Assembly (NCBI RefSeq): GCF_000484535.1
Contig: NC_022600.1
Coordinates: forward strand, 4,518,234-4,582,233
Source of the DNA: Gloeobacter kilaueensis JS1
GTDB lineage: Bacteria; Cyanobacteriota; Cyanobacteriia; Gloeobacterales; Gloeobacteraceae
Length of the DNA stretch: 64,000 nucleotides
Direction: 5' to 3'
Position 1 is the stretch's first letter; the number at the start of each line of letters is the position of its first letter. Below, piece by piece: positions 54,108 to 63,225 of the stretch. The notes under the pieces are model-generated. The model was given only the letters and a program-made list of their open reading frames with translations. It searched no databases and was not told the origin of the DNA. The translations under genes and the position numbers were made by a program.

Positions 54108-54382
54108 TTGCCGGGGATGGCCGAATAGTCCACGATCAGGCGCGGCTGGTGGACTTTGACAGTCCTGAAAATAACGACTGGCTGGCGCTCAACCAGTTCA
54201 CGAGCGTCGAAAATCGGTACAGCCGCCGAGCAGACGTGCTGGTGTTCTTGAATGGTCTGCCCATCGCGATTATCGAATTAAAAAATCCTGGCGACGAGAA
54301 CGCCACCTTGAACGATGCCTACCACCAGAGTGCCCTTCGACGAGAGGGAGATACCACAGTTGTCTATAAAACCCTGTCATGA
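54104..54382 (+). pseudogene. Fragment of type I restriction subunit HsdR
   Basis: 92 codons matching the HsdR N-terminal nuclease domain: LVDFDSPENNDWLALNQFTS, RRADVLVFLNGLPIAIIELK and NPGDENATLNDAYHQ. The catalytic PD-ExK pattern (D in RRADV, E-x-K in IELKNP) is still visible. The helicase and everything after about residue 85 are lost, and no hsdS/hsdM is near. It is a relic of a type I system. Confidence 0.8.
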
Positions 54383-54446
54383 CAAAATAGGTGCCCTTCT
54401 CAAGCCAGGCGGAGTAGCTTTACAAACTTTTGTTCCATAATCCCTT

Positions 54447-54480
54447 TATATCCATCAATGATATAGCATTGATGGATATA
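54447..54480. promoter_or_regulatory. 34-bp palindrome upstream of the PadR gene
   Basis: Perfect 14-base arms (from TATATCCATCAATG) flank a 6-base spacer ATATAG. A further partial copy (ATATCATTGA) follows at 54477-54486. It lies 30 bp before the PadR start and is very AT-rich. The size and position suit an autoregulatory PadR operator. As RNA it could also form a hairpin, but there is no T-run for termination. Confidence 0.6.
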
Positions 54481-54509
54481 TCATTGACGAATGCATCGGG
54501 AGTGGATGG

Positions 54510-54869
54510 ATGGGTGGCGAGTTGCGGAGTCCAGGACCGCTGACGAGTGCGGAGTTTCAGATTCTGCTGGCACTGGCGGACGGCGAGCGCCACGGCTACG
54601 CAATCATGCAGGAGATCGAAAAGCGGACGGGCGGGCAGGTGCGCCTGGGAGTGGGCACGCTCTACAGTTCCCTCAAGCGCATGTTGCAATCGGGCTGGAT
54701 CGAGGAGTGCCAGTGGCGACCGGACCCGGCGATCGATGATGAGCGTCGCCGCTACTATCGCCTTTCGGATCTGGGCAGGCGGGTGGCCCAGGGGGAAGCG
54801 CTGAGGCTGGCGGGATTGGTAGCCGACGCACGGACAAAGAAGCTCTTGCCGGTGGTGGAGGGAGGCTGA
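54510..54869 (+). CDS. PadR-family regulator
   Basis: A 119-residue winged-helix regulator: FQILLALADGERHGYAIMQE, then VRLGVGTLYSSLKRMLQSGW and the wing with RRRYYRLSDLG. It lacks the long C-terminal helix of classic PadR, as in the short form that regularly precedes ADOP permease genes. The stop overlaps the permease start (TGATG), so they are co-translated. The palindrome upstream is its probable operator. Confidence 0.92.
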   Translation: MGGELRSPGPLTSAEFQILLALADGERHGYAIMQEIEKRTGGQVRLGVGTLYSSLKRMLQSGWIEECQWRPDPAIDDERRRYYRLSDLGRRVAQGEALRLAGLVADARTKKLLPVVEGG

Positions 54870-57490
54870 TGCGGGTAGTAGATCGGCTCTACGGGTTATT
54901 TTTGCGCCTTTATCCTTCTGAATTTCAGCAGGAGTACGCCGATGAGATGCAGCAGGTTTTTCGGCAGGCGTACCGCGAGCAGCGCGAAGACAGTGGCGGG
55001 CGGGCAGCCCTCTGGTGCGCAGCTACATTTGGAGATCTGGTGATGACAGCGATCAAAGAACAGTTGCAGGTTCTCCAGCAAGATCTGCGCTACGGCTGGC
55101 GGATGCTCATTAAAAACCCTGGCTTTACGGCGGTGGCAGTGCTCACCCTGGCTCTGGGAATCGGGGCGAATACAGCGATCTTCAGCGTCGTCAACGCTGT
55201 GCTGTTGCGCACTTTGCCCTATCCCGAACCGGAGCAGTTGGTGCAGGTCTTCGAGAGCCAGTTGCAGCAGGGGCTGGAAAAGGGGGCAGTTTCACCCCCC
55301 AACTATCTCGACTGGCGACAACAGAACCGGGTCTTCACGAACATAGCTGTCTACAACACGGACCAGTTCAGCTTCAAGAGCGGTTCGCAGCCGGAGCGGC
55401 TGAACGGTGCGTTTATCTCAGCCGATTTTTTTAAGACCCTCGGGGTGCGGCCCCTCCTGGGACGCGACTTGTCGCCCGAAGAAGAAAAAACAGGCCACGA
55501 CCGGGTAGTGCTTTTAAGCTATCGCCTCTGGCAGGAGCGCTTCGGCGGCAATCCGGCGGTTTTAGGCAGAGTGATCACTCTGCAGGCAAGGCCATACACG
55601 GTGATCGGAGTGCTGCCACCAGGATTTGCCTTTCCAAGGGACAAGACAGAAATCTGGGTGCCCCTTGCCTTCGGTGAAGCGAAGATGCAAGAGCGTGACA
55701 GCCACTTTCTTAACGGCATCGCTCGCCTGAAACCAGGCATCAGCCTCGCGCAGGCCAGTGCGCAGATGGATGTGGTGAGTGCTGCCCTCGCCCGGCAGTA
55801 CCCGGACTCCAATACCAACCGAAAAGCGCTGCTGGTGCCGCTCTACGAGCAACTGGTGGGCAAGATCCGGCCAGCATTGCTATTGCTGCTGGCGGCAGTC
55901 GCTGCCGTGCTGCTCATCGCCTGCGCCAACGTCGCCAATTTGCTGCTCTCGCGGGCTGTGAGCCGCCAGAAAGAGATCGCCGTGCGCACCGCCCTCGGGG
56001 CGAGCCGGGCCCGGATCCTCCGGCAACTCTTGACTGAGAGTATCCTCCTGGCGCTTCTTGGGGCGCTGTTGGGGCTGGGGTTCGCCCTGCTGGGACTGAA
56101 GATGCTGGTAGCGACGATTCCGCGCAGCCTGCCCCGGATCGATCAGATCGCCCTCGACGGACCGGTGCTCGTCTTTACCCTCGCTGTAGCGGTGCTGAGT
56201 GCGGTTCTCTTTGGCCTGGCACCGGCACTGCAGGTTTCAAAGACCGACTTTAACGAGGCGCTCAAAGACGGAGGCCGAGGCGCGACCAGTAGCCGCGAGC
56301 GCAACCGCGTGCGCGATCTGCTCGTTGTCTCGGAGGTGGCGCTGGCTTTAATGCTGCTTGTGAGTGCCGCCCTGCTCACCCAGAGCTTTTTGAACTTGCA
56401 GAACGTCAAACCGGGTTTTCGGCCCGAGCAGGTGGTAACAGCCACCCTCTCCCTGCCTCTAGCCCGCTATCCGGAGGAGCGCCAGCAGATCACCTTCTTT
56501 GATCGGCTGATCGAGCGGGTGCAGACATTGCCGGGTGTGGAGTCGGTGAGCGTCGTCAACACCCTGCCGCTGGGCGGCAGTGACTCAAGCGTCACTCTTC
56601 TTGTCGAGGGCCAGTCCAGACCTAAGCCTGGCCAGGAACCGCTTTCGGGATATCTGGCGGTTGGCCCCGAGTATCTGCGCACGATGGGTATTGTGCTGCT
56701 GCGGGGACGCCCGCTCAGTCCCCTCGACAACGCCCAGACGCCTAAAGTGGCGCTCATCAACGAGACGATGGCCCGCCGCTTCTGGCCCCACAGCGATCCG
56801 ATCGGCAAACGCTTCAGTACGGACATGCCCGTGCCCAAAGCCGACAGCTGGATCACCGTCGTCGGCATCGTTCAGGATACGCGCTTTCTCGGGCTCAACC
56901 AGGCCATTCGCCCTGAGATGTATCTACCTTACAGACAAGCTGCCTGGCCTTACATGTCCCTGGTCGTCCGCACCACCAATAGCGATCCAGCCACACTTGC
57001 CGCAACTCTGCGCGCCCAGGTGCAGGCCATCGATCCAGACCAGGCTCTGGGGACGATCAAGACGATGGAGCGCGTGGTCGCCGATTCGATCGAACAGCAG
57101 CGCTTCAACGTGTTGTTGCTGGTGAGTTTTGCCGTTGTCGCCCTGATTCTGGCCAGTATCGGTATCTACAGCGTCATGGCCTACTCCGTCACCCAGCGCA
57201 CCCACGAAATCGGTGTCCGCCTCGCCCTCGGGGCACCCCAGGGCAAGATTCTCGCCCTGGTCGTCACCCAGGGAATGCTACTGGTACTCTCGGGAATACT
57301 CGTCGGGCTAGGGGCAGCAGTTGTCCTCGCCCGCGCGCTCTCAAGCCTGCTTTTTGGCGTCAGCGCCTTCGATCTGCCCACCTTCGCCGCCGTCTCGGTA
57401 CTGATTTTGGCCGTTGCCCTCAGCGCCTGTTATCTACCAGCCCGCAGAGCGACCCGCGTCGATCCGATGGTTGCCTTGCGCTACGAATAG
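54869..57490 (+). CDS. ADOP-family duplicated ABC permease
   Basis: An 873-residue MacB/FtsX-type permease. The first 90 residues carry the extra ADOP N-terminal segment (RLYGLFLRLYPSEFQQEYAD). Then come membrane helix, MacB periplasmic domain (SPPNYLDWRQQNRVFTNIAV), three helices, a helix near 490, a second periplasmic domain and three last helices. The coupling region ALGASRARILRQLLTESILL is typical. No ATPase gene is adjacent, which is usual for these orphan permeases. Co-regulated with PadR; the substrate is unknown. Related to the permease at 19.9 kb. Confidence 0.92.
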   Translation: MRVVDRLYGLFLRLYPSEFQQEYADEMQQVFRQAYREQREDSGGRAALWCAATFGDLVMTAIKEQLQVLQQDLRYGWRMLIKNPGFTAVAVLTLALGIGANTAIFSVVNAVLLRTLPYPEPEQLVQVFESQLQQGLEKGAVSPPNYLDWRQQNRVFTNIAVYNTDQFSFKSGSQPERLNGAFISADFFKTLGVRPLLGRDLSPEEEKTGHDRVVLLSYRLWQERFGGNPAVLGRVITLQARPYTVIGVLPPGFAFPRDKTEIWVPLAFGEAKMQERDSHFLNGIARLKPGISLAQASAQMDVVSAALARQYPDSNTNRKALLVPLYEQLVGKIRPALLLLLAAVAAVLLIACANVANLLLSRAVSRQKEIAVRTALGASRARILRQLLTESILLALLGALLGLGFALLGLKMLVATIPRSLPRIDQIALDGPVLVFTLAVAVLSAVLFGLAPALQVSKTDFNEALKDGGRGATSSRERNRVRDLLVVSEVALALMLLVSAALLTQSFLNLQNVKPGFRPEQVVTATLSLPLARYPEERQQITFFDRLIERVQTLPGVESVSVVNTLPLGGSDSSVTLLVEGQSRPKPGQEPLSGYLAVGPEYLRTMGIVLLRGRPLSPLDNAQTPKVALINETMARRFWPHSDPIGKRFSTDMPVPKADSWITVVGIVQDTRFLGLNQAIRPEMYLPYRQAAWPYMSLVVRTTNSDPATLAATLRAQVQAIDPDQALGTIKTMERVVADSIEQQRFNVLLLVSFAVVALILASIGIYSVMAYSVTQRTHEIGVRLALGAPQGKILALVVTQGMLLVLSGILVGLGAAVVLARALSSLLFGVSAFDLPTFAAVSVLILAVALSACYLPARRATRVDPMVALRYE

Positions 57491-57605
57491 TTCTGGTGTT
57501 CGGCCCATTCTTTTGCCGGACAGTTTAGATAGATAGTACCGGCGCAGCTATCGGGCAATTCCCGAGGCTGGGGTTAAGCTGGAGGTCCTGCAGCTGAGGC
57601 TTTTG

Positions 57606-57905
57606 ATGGAAGAACGATTTGAGCAGGTCGAACAGCGCGTAGGGCAACATGGAGAACTGATAGCAGAGTTGCGGGCTGCCACCCTCGCCATCAGCCGGCA
57701 GGTCGGAGAATTGCAGCAGGCCACCGCGAACAATGCCCAGAATCTGGATCGACTGATTGGCATCAGTGAGCGGTTTATCACCGCGACCGCCAATAATCTG
57801 GCACGGCTCGACCAGACAATCGAAGAGCTGCGTGCCTCCAACCGTCGTCAGGAAGCCATAAAAGACTACCTGATTCGCCGAGATCAAGAGCGCAGCAACA
57901 ACTGA
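57606..57905 (+). CDS. Hypothetical coiled-coil protein
   Basis: A 99-residue protein starting at ATG 57606 (GAGG about 9 bases upstream). Nearly all is coiled coil with phased hydrophobics (EQVEQRVGQHGELIAELRAA; LDQTIEELRASNRRQEAIKD). Similar small coiled-coil proteins are common in cyanobacteria, with no known role. Confidence 0.55.
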   Translation: MEERFEQVEQRVGQHGELIAELRAATLAISRQVGELQQATANNAQNLDRLIGISERFITATANNLARLDQTIEELRASNRRQEAIKDYLIRRDQERSNN

Positions 57906-57928
57906 GCTGATGCTCGTTTCCCAGCCGC

Positions 57929-58315
57929 TCAGTGCTCTGACTTTTGCTCGTGGTAGCTTGAAATCTTATCGTAGACTTCCTGGGGAAATTCGAGTTCGCG
58001 GTAGACATTGCAGCTATCAGGATTGTCCGGGTCCGGACAGATGGGAAAGTCCTGCTGCTTTTGAAATTCGAGGATGCGCTCGCGCCGGGGCGGGCTGTAC
58101 TCGCGCTCCTCAACCTGCTGATAGAGCGAACGGGCCTCTGCCTCGCTGCAATTGGGATCTTTTTGCAGGTATTTGAGCAGTTCCTCCGGTTTTAAAAAGT
58201 GCCGGGCCACCATCACAAAGACCAACCGGCCATTGTGGCCAATATCTTGACCTGCTTCGAGCGCATCGATCAGGTGGGCCATCATTGGACTGTTGCGCAG
58301 TTGTTTAATCGTCAT
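57929..58315 (-). CDS. Conserved hypothetical protein
   Basis: A 128-residue soluble protein. It starts MTIKQLRNSPMMAHLIDALE and has GQDIGHNGRLVFVMVARHFL, YSPPRRERILEFQKQQDFPI and CPDPDNPDSCNVYRELEFP. I recall similar proteins throughout cyanobacteria without an assigned function. Two Cys near residues 92 and 101 could bind a metal, but the spacing is not diagnostic. Convergent with the coiled-coil gene. Confidence 0.7.
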   Translation of the reverse strand: MTIKQLRNSPMMAHLIDALEAGQDIGHNGRLVFVMVARHFLKPEELLKYLQKDPNCSEAEARSLYQQVEEREYSPPRRERILEFQKQQDFPICPDPDNPDSCNVYRELEFPQEVYDKISSYHEQKSEH

Positions 58316-58708
58316 CTTGCCTGCCTCCCAAGCTGCCAGTGGCGCTGCCGGCCACCTGTCTCAGTGTCCTGCACCGTGCTTGCGCAAACGGTCCGTCGTC
58401 AGAGAGAAACAGCCCTCCGCCCCAGTGGAGATAGGAGCAGGCGTCCATGCCTGATAGTCTCCGGGCTGCCGTCGGCCCTTCAAAATCTTCCTAACGGCAG
58501 TACCCCTCTGTCCGCTATTTGCAGATAGTTGCCACAGGACGTTCAACAGCGAAAGACAGCGCAGGCGAATGTCCCAGAGCCAGTTGCAGTCGATGCCGTT
58601 TATTGAAGGCATTGCTGCTTCTGGTTGCAGGTTTTGTCCAGTCAGCACCTGTTAAACCCCGCTGCGGCCACCTCCGTCGCGCCCACTGTTGTGTGAAAGA
58701 GGTATTTC
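58316..58708. other. Intergenic stretch with no clear gene
   Basis: A minus-strand frame (58361-58648) gives 95 residues beginning MLTGQNLQPEAAMPSINGID with no family match and no ribosome site; it could be a decayed gene. I see no RNA gene. The promoter and AAGAGGT site for the glycosyltransferase lie at the right end. Confidence 0.4.
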
Positions 58709-59920
58709 ATGTCACAAGTCGGCTGCCCGCCGGTATCCACGCCCCTCGCCCAGGTGCTCAAAAGAATTGCCGCTCCTCCCCTGGTTTGTGCTGCCCCGAC
58801 AGAACGGTGCGAAAGCTGTGTCATCGTCCCCGTGCGCGACGAGGCTGAACTTTTAGAGCAGACTTTAGCTGCCCTCGCTGGGCAGTGTACGCCGACGGGG
58901 GTGCCGCTTGATCCGCGCAGCTACGAGATCATCGTGCTTGCTAACAACTGCCGGGACGACTCGGCAGCAGTCGCTCGCCGCTTTGCTTCTACGCATCCTT
59001 ATCTGCGCCTGCATACAGTCGAATTGACGCTTTCACCGGCAGAAGCCCATGTAGGACGCGCCCGCCAGCTGCTGATGGACGAGGCGTACCGCCGCCTTTA
59101 TCGAGTCGGTCAGCCCAGGGGGGTGATCGCTTCGACGGACGGCGACAGCCAGGTATGCCCGCACTGGCTTTTCACGATTCGCTCTGAGATTTGCAAGGGG
59201 GCGGACGCGGTAGGCGGTCGCATTTTTACCCATCCAACCGAACGGGCCGCCCTCGATCCGGCGACGCGGCTGTGTTTATTGCGCGACGCCGGCTACCAGT
59301 ACCTGGCAAGTTACCTGCAAGCCTGCATCGATCCGGACCCGTTCGATCCGTGGCCGCGCCATTACCAGCACTTCGGGGCGAGTTTTGCCGTTACTGCCGA
59401 GGCTTACGGACGCTCAGGAGGCATCCCGGCTGGGCGCACGCCCGAAGATGTCGCGCTGTATCGGGCGCTTTTGCGCACGGATGCTCGCTTTCGCCACGCA
59501 CCGGGGGTACAGGTGACAACCAGTGCCCGCCGCCAGGGCCGGGCCAGCAATGGCCTCTCTGCCCAGCTCAACGCCTGGAGTGCCAGCGGCGACACCGTGC
59601 AACTGGTCGAGCCGGTGGCACAGTTGGAGGCCCGCTTTGGGGTCCGCCGCCGCCTGCGGCTGCTGTGGCAACAGGCCCAGCCTGTAAACGACTGCGACGA
59701 TGGGGTGCTGCTGGCCCAGGAGCTGCAGGTGAGCTACCCCTGGCTTGCAGGTGAGGTGCAGCGCCATCAACCTTTTGGACTGTTGTGGGAACGGGTAGAA
59801 GCGGCGGGGCCGAAGCGCCTGCCCTGCCAGCCCATCGAGCGGGCGATCGAGCTGTTGCGCAGCCGGATCGCTTTCTGGCAGTCGCGCCGCGCCTGTCCGC
59901 TACGGGCCGGGTGGAGCTGA
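58709..59920 (+). CDS. Family 2 glycosyltransferase
   Basis: A 403-residue GT-A fold glycosyltransferase. CVIVPVRDEAELLEQTLAAL is the nucleotide-sugar-binding opening, ASTDGDSQV holds the metal-binding D-x-D, and FGASFAVTAEAYGRSGGIPA the acceptor side. There is no membrane anchor. It faces the methyltransferase, deacetylase and dehydrogenase genes and its 3' end overlaps the methyltransferase's end by 21 bp. Together they look like one pathway making a modified sugar or glycolipid. Confidence 0.85.
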   Translation: MSQVGCPPVSTPLAQVLKRIAAPPLVCAAPTERCESCVIVPVRDEAELLEQTLAALAGQCTPTGVPLDPRSYEIIVLANNCRDDSAAVARRFASTHPYLRLHTVELTLSPAEAHVGRARQLLMDEAYRRLYRVGQPRGVIASTDGDSQVCPHWLFTIRSEICKGADAVGGRIFTHPTERAALDPATRLCLLRDAGYQYLASYLQACIDPDPFDPWPRHYQHFGASFAVTAEAYGRSGGIPAGRTPEDVALYRALLRTDARFRHAPGVQVTTSARRQGRASNGLSAQLNAWSASGDTVQLVEPVAQLEARFGVRRRLRLLWQQAQPVNDCDDGVLLAQELQVSYPWLAGEVQRHQPFGLLWERVEAAGPKRLPCQPIERAIELLRSRIAFWQSRRACPLRAGWS

Positions 59921-60478
59921 GGGCAGCCGCTCGAAGAGATCCAGACGGTACTGCTCTGCGCGTTGCCCCTGCAGGTGCTTGAGCTGAGCCAGCCCCACAA
60001 AGGCGTCGTGTACCTCATCCCCAGTGAGGGGGTAGTCTCTGGCAAAGAGCGTCCAGTGTACCAGCAGCAGGTGTCCTCCCGGTTCGAGGTGAGCAAGCAT
60101 CAGCTGCTGGGCGGTGCGCAGTTCACTCCAGGACCAGTAGTACCCTACCTCCGAAAGGATGATCAAATCGAAGGAGCCGTCCGGGAAGCGCTCCGGCACC
60201 CGCATCCACTCGAAGTGAACCTGGGGAAGTGTGCGGCAGCGCTGCCGCGCCCGATCGAGTGCCTTTTGGCTCACGTCGATCGACAGAAGCGCCTCGCAGC
60301 GCCGGGCAAGGCGAGCGGTGAGCACGCCGATCGAGCAGCCGATTTCAAATCCGCGCCGATAGAGCGACCTGGGCAGTACCGCAAGGGTAGAACTGTACTT
60401 TTCGTCCTCGTAGGCGCTCGTCTCGAAGTTCCACGGATCGGCGCTCTCGCGGTAGAGCGCCTCGAAGTAGGCGGGCAT
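59900..60478 (-). CDS. NodS-like SAM-dependent methyltransferase
   Basis: A 192-residue class I methyltransferase. SAM loop FEIGCSIGVLTARLA, LLSIDVSQKALDRAR as the second strand, and LIILSEVGYYWS as the fourth. The opening FEALYRESADPWNFETSAYE is typical of the NodS family, which N-methylates deacetylated glucosamine in Nod factors. ATG 60478 overlaps the deacetylase stop (TGATG), so it is chosen over ATGs upstream at 60502 and 60520. Deacetylation followed by methylation would fit the gene order. Confidence 0.85.
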   Translation of the reverse strand: MPAYFEALYRESADPWNFETSAYEDEKYSSTLAVLPRSLYRRGFEIGCSIGVLTARLARRCEALLSIDVSQKALDRARQRCRTLPQVHFEWMRVPERFPDGSFDLIILSEVGYYWSWSELRTAQQLMLAHLEPGGHLLLVHWTLFARDYPLTGDEVHDAFVGLAQLKHLQGQRAEQYRLDLFERLPSAPPGP

Positions 60479-61254
60479 CAGTGAGGGGCGTTCAGGCTGC
60501 ATGGTGCCTCCAGATAACATTCCCAGGGCCGCTCAAAAAAAGCGAGCGTCTCGGGGGTGAGCCGAAATCCATCGGGGTCGTCGTCGATGAGGTCGCTGGT
60601 CTGGGAGCGATGGGCGGCGATGGCTGCGAGCTTGCGCTCGATCACCGCTGCGATGTCGAGCCGCCAGCTTCCCACTTCCCAGGGCTGCGGCAGATGCTGC
60701 GCTCCCCCCTGCTCCCAGAGCCAGATCGGATATTCCAGCCGGCGCTCGAAGCTCCGAAAGCCGCCGCTGGCTCGATACAGCAGATTCCAGGCTGCCCGGT
60801 GGTCGGCGTGGGGGTCGCGCCGCCACGGCAGGACAATCGCCCGCACTTCGATGGTCAGTTCGTCCAGGTAGCGGCGGCAGCGCTGAACGGCCCAGGCAAA
60901 GGCTTCGAGGTCCATCTCGAAGGGCACCGCCCCATCCGGCAAGCCTAAAAAAGTAATGCAGTCGCTTTCGACCCCAAGCACACCCAGAGCCTCCCGCGTC
61001 TCCGCCTCCCGCAGCTTGCGCAGGGCCGGGGCAGGCCAGCGGCGAGAACCGGGGTGGGAGCGGGTACCGTCGCTCACCACCAGCACCTCGACGGGAATAT
61101 TTGCTTTGCGCAGTAGGGCAATTGCCCCGCCGCAGCCCAGGGTTTCGTCGTCGGGGTGGGGAGCGACGACCAGGGCAGGACCGAGTTGCTGGATTGCTGT
61201 AGATGGCAGCAGTGGTCCCTCCGGCACTGCCCTCGGGGCATTAGTGGAGAGCAT
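60478..61254 (-). CDS. PIG-L family deacetylase
   Basis: A 258-residue zinc-dependent deacetylase of LmbE/PIG-L type, which removes acetyl from N-acetylglucosamine-like substrates. Zinc site VVAPHPDDETLGCGG and the third ligand in RDPHADHRAAW; catalytic Asp in PDDE. From ATG 61254 it overlaps the dehydrogenase stop by 14 bp; an earlier start at 61302 would overlap more. Operon with the methyltransferase after it. Confidence 0.9.
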   Translation of the reverse strand: MLSTNAPRAVPEGPLLPSTAIQQLGPALVVAPHPDDETLGCGGAIALLRKANIPVEVLVVSDGTRSHPGSRRWPAPALRKLREAETREALGVLGVESDCITFLGLPDGAVPFEMDLEAFAWAVQRCRRYLDELTIEVRAIVLPWRRDPHADHRAAWNLLYRASGGFRSFERRLEYPIWLWEQGGAQHLPQPWEVGSWRLDIAAVIERKLAAIAAHRSQTSDLIDDDPDGFRLTPETLAFFERPWECYLEAPCSLNAPH

Positions 61255-62485
61255 CGTTCCAGAGGTTGCGGGCGGGTGCTTCCTGGGCGATGACATGGGC
61301 ACCCAGTTGGGCCAGCGCAGCGTCCGGGGCGGGCTGACGCAGGTAGATTGTCAGATCCCGCACCAGGCGCTCGACCGGGTGGGGCCGGATAAGGCAGCGT
61401 GCGCCCAGTGATTTTTCGACCAGGCGCATCACCTCAAGGCAGTGCCCCTCGATCGCGGTGCGGACCATGTTGGCGTAGGCGACCAGGCTCTCGCCTTCCG
61501 CCTCGCCCTCGCCCGCTAAAAAGCGATCCAGCTGCGCTGCAGATCCTTGTAACCAGAGCCTGCCCCCCTCGCAGGCGATCGCCGCCTTTGCCATGCGCTC
61601 GCGCTGATAGGGATCACCCCCCCAGCCGCGTTCGCGCAGGTGGGAGCGGGCACAGTCGAGGAGCGCTTCTGCCCCTCCCAACTGCACCGCTGCGAAGCGG
61701 CTGACCCCGGCGGTGAGCCAGGGCTGGGCGTAGTAGTCGCCCGGTTGACCGAGCAGTGCCGCATCCGTCAACTCGACGCCGCTAAAATCGACTCGAAAAC
61801 TGGCCGAAGCGCGCATCCCCAGGGGCTGCCACCAGCTTGTGTCCGTGCGCGTCCGCACCATCTCCATCGGCACGATCACCATCTGCCAGCCCCCGTCCGG
61901 CAGGGCCGCCCCGACGATGGGCCGCTCGATGTAACCGGCCCCGGAAGCGAAGGTCTTGGCTCCTTCAAGCCGATAGCGGCCATCGGCTAAGGGCAAAAGC
62001 TTCACCCCGTCCACCGACTCGGTGTTCCAGACGCCGTGGAGGCGCTGGTGCTCGCGGATATCTGTCGCACAGGTGCGAATTTGAGCGGGGCTTCCAAAAA
62101 GTCCGACGAGCTGCACGGCGTTGAGGTGCCCCTCGTAGATCCGACCGACTGCCAGGTTGCCGTAGCCGATCTGTCTGAGCAGTTCCAGCAGAGGCCAACT
62201 GCGGCCCACCTCGATGCCGAATCCCAAGCCGCCTCGATCGCAGGGGAGCGCAACCGATAGCAGACCTGCCTCTTTGATCCGGCGGAACTCCTCGACAGGA
62301 AAGCAGCCTTCCTCGTCGATGGCGGCAGCGTTGGCTGCACAAAAGCCGGCGATCCCCTCGGCACTCCGCAGAACTTCTGCTACGGCCAGTCTGTCGCGGT
62401 CCCGGTCCGCGATGTCAGCAAGAAATTGCGAAATAATATCTATGCGCTTATCCCAGCCAGACAGTTGTGGTTTCGTACAGATCAT
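61241..62485 (-). CDS. Acyl-CoA dehydrogenase family protein
   Basis: A 414-residue flavoprotein of the acyl-CoA/acyl-ACP dehydrogenase family. N-terminal helical domain (IKEAGLLSVALPCDRGGLGF), beta domain (LEGAKTFASGAGYIERPIVG; GMRASASFRVDFSGVEL), C-terminal helical domain (GAEALLDCARSHLRERG). The catalytic Glu position is unclear. First gene of the minus-strand set with the deacetylase and methyltransferase; it might desaturate an acyl chain or oxidise a carrier-bound substrate in that pathway. Confidence 0.85.
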   Translation of the reverse strand: MICTKPQLSGWDKRIDIISQFLADIADRDRDRLAVAEVLRSAEGIAGFCAANAAAIDEEGCFPVEEFRRIKEAGLLSVALPCDRGGLGFGIEVGRSWPLLELLRQIGYGNLAVGRIYEGHLNAVQLVGLFGSPAQIRTCATDIREHQRLHGVWNTESVDGVKLLPLADGRYRLEGAKTFASGAGYIERPIVGAALPDGGWQMVIVPMEMVRTRTDTSWWQPLGMRASASFRVDFSGVELTDAALLGQPGDYYAQPWLTAGVSRFAAVQLGGAEALLDCARSHLRERGWGGDPYQRERMAKAAIACEGGRLWLQGSAAQLDRFLAGEGEAEGESLVAYANMVRTAIEGHCLEVMRLVEKSLGARCLIRPHPVERLVRDLTIYLRQPAPDAALAQLGAHVIAQEAPARNLWNDALH

Positions 62486-62614
62486 CCGAGTAGAGGTGCT
62501 TCGCCGTCCTCAGCCTCCAGGAGGAGTTCCCCTTGCGAAACACAGCGCCAGTGATCGTCTAAAAGGGCACGGACGTGCTAGCAAAGAGCAAGCAGGCAAT
62601 CCCCGAGCTTGAAG

Positions 62615-63103
62615 ATGACGACCGACTGGCTGGTGAGCGCTGCAATTCTGGCCGCCCTGGGTTCCGGGCTGATTGGGGGAGTGTTCTTTGCTTTTTCGAC
62701 GTTCGTGATGGCGGCCCTTGCCCAGCTTCCGCCCCCCCAGGGAATCGCAGCGATGCAGTTCGTCAACATCAAAGTGATCAACCCGCTGTTTCTGGGCGTG
62801 TTTCTGGGAACAGCTCTGCTTTCGCTCGTCCTGCTCATCGCTGCTTTGACACACTGGCAGCAGGCCACCGCTTTGTATCTTTTGCTCGGCGCTCTACTTT
62901 ATCTGGTTGGCACCCTGTTTGTGACCATTGCCTTCAACATTCCGCGAAACAACGCCCTCGCCGCCGTCGCTCCCGAAAGTGAGGAAGGTGCGCGCCTGTG
63001 GAAGCGCTATCTTCGGGAGTGGACCCTCTGGAATCATGTGCGCGGGGCAGCAGCTCTACTTGCGGCAGCAGCTTTTATACTTGCGGTACGCGGCTCTTTC
63101 TAA
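62615..63103 (+). CDS. DUF1772 membrane protein
   Basis: A 162-residue protein with four helices (LVSAAILAALGSGLIGGVFF; GVFLGTALLSLVLLIAALTH; LLLGALLYLVGTLFVTIAFN; GAAALLAAAAFILAV). The NIPRNNAL stretch and the WTLWNHVRG ending are typical of DUF1772, a family that includes anthrone-oxygenase-like enzymes; no function is assigned in cyanobacteria. ATG 62615 is preferred to the TTG 6 bases upstream. Confidence 0.85.
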   Translation: MTTDWLVSAAILAALGSGLIGGVFFAFSTFVMAALAQLPPPQGIAAMQFVNIKVINPLFLGVFLGTALLSLVLLIAALTHWQQATALYLLLGALLYLVGTLFVTIAFNIPRNNALAAVAPESEEGARLWKRYLREWTLWNHVRGAAALLAAAAFILAVRGSF

Positions 63104-63225
63104 AAGACCTGTAGGACGCTGGGACGAGGCCAGTACCGTTGAAAAAATTTTTGATTGATAGTTAGATTGAAACTTAAGATTGAAATCTGTAAAAGAGCGT
63201 CTCGAATGCATTCAACGAAGCAATA

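Noticed and set aside
58361-58648. 95-codon minus-strand frame
   Set aside because: No start signal or family match. Kept only as a remark in the intergenic entry.
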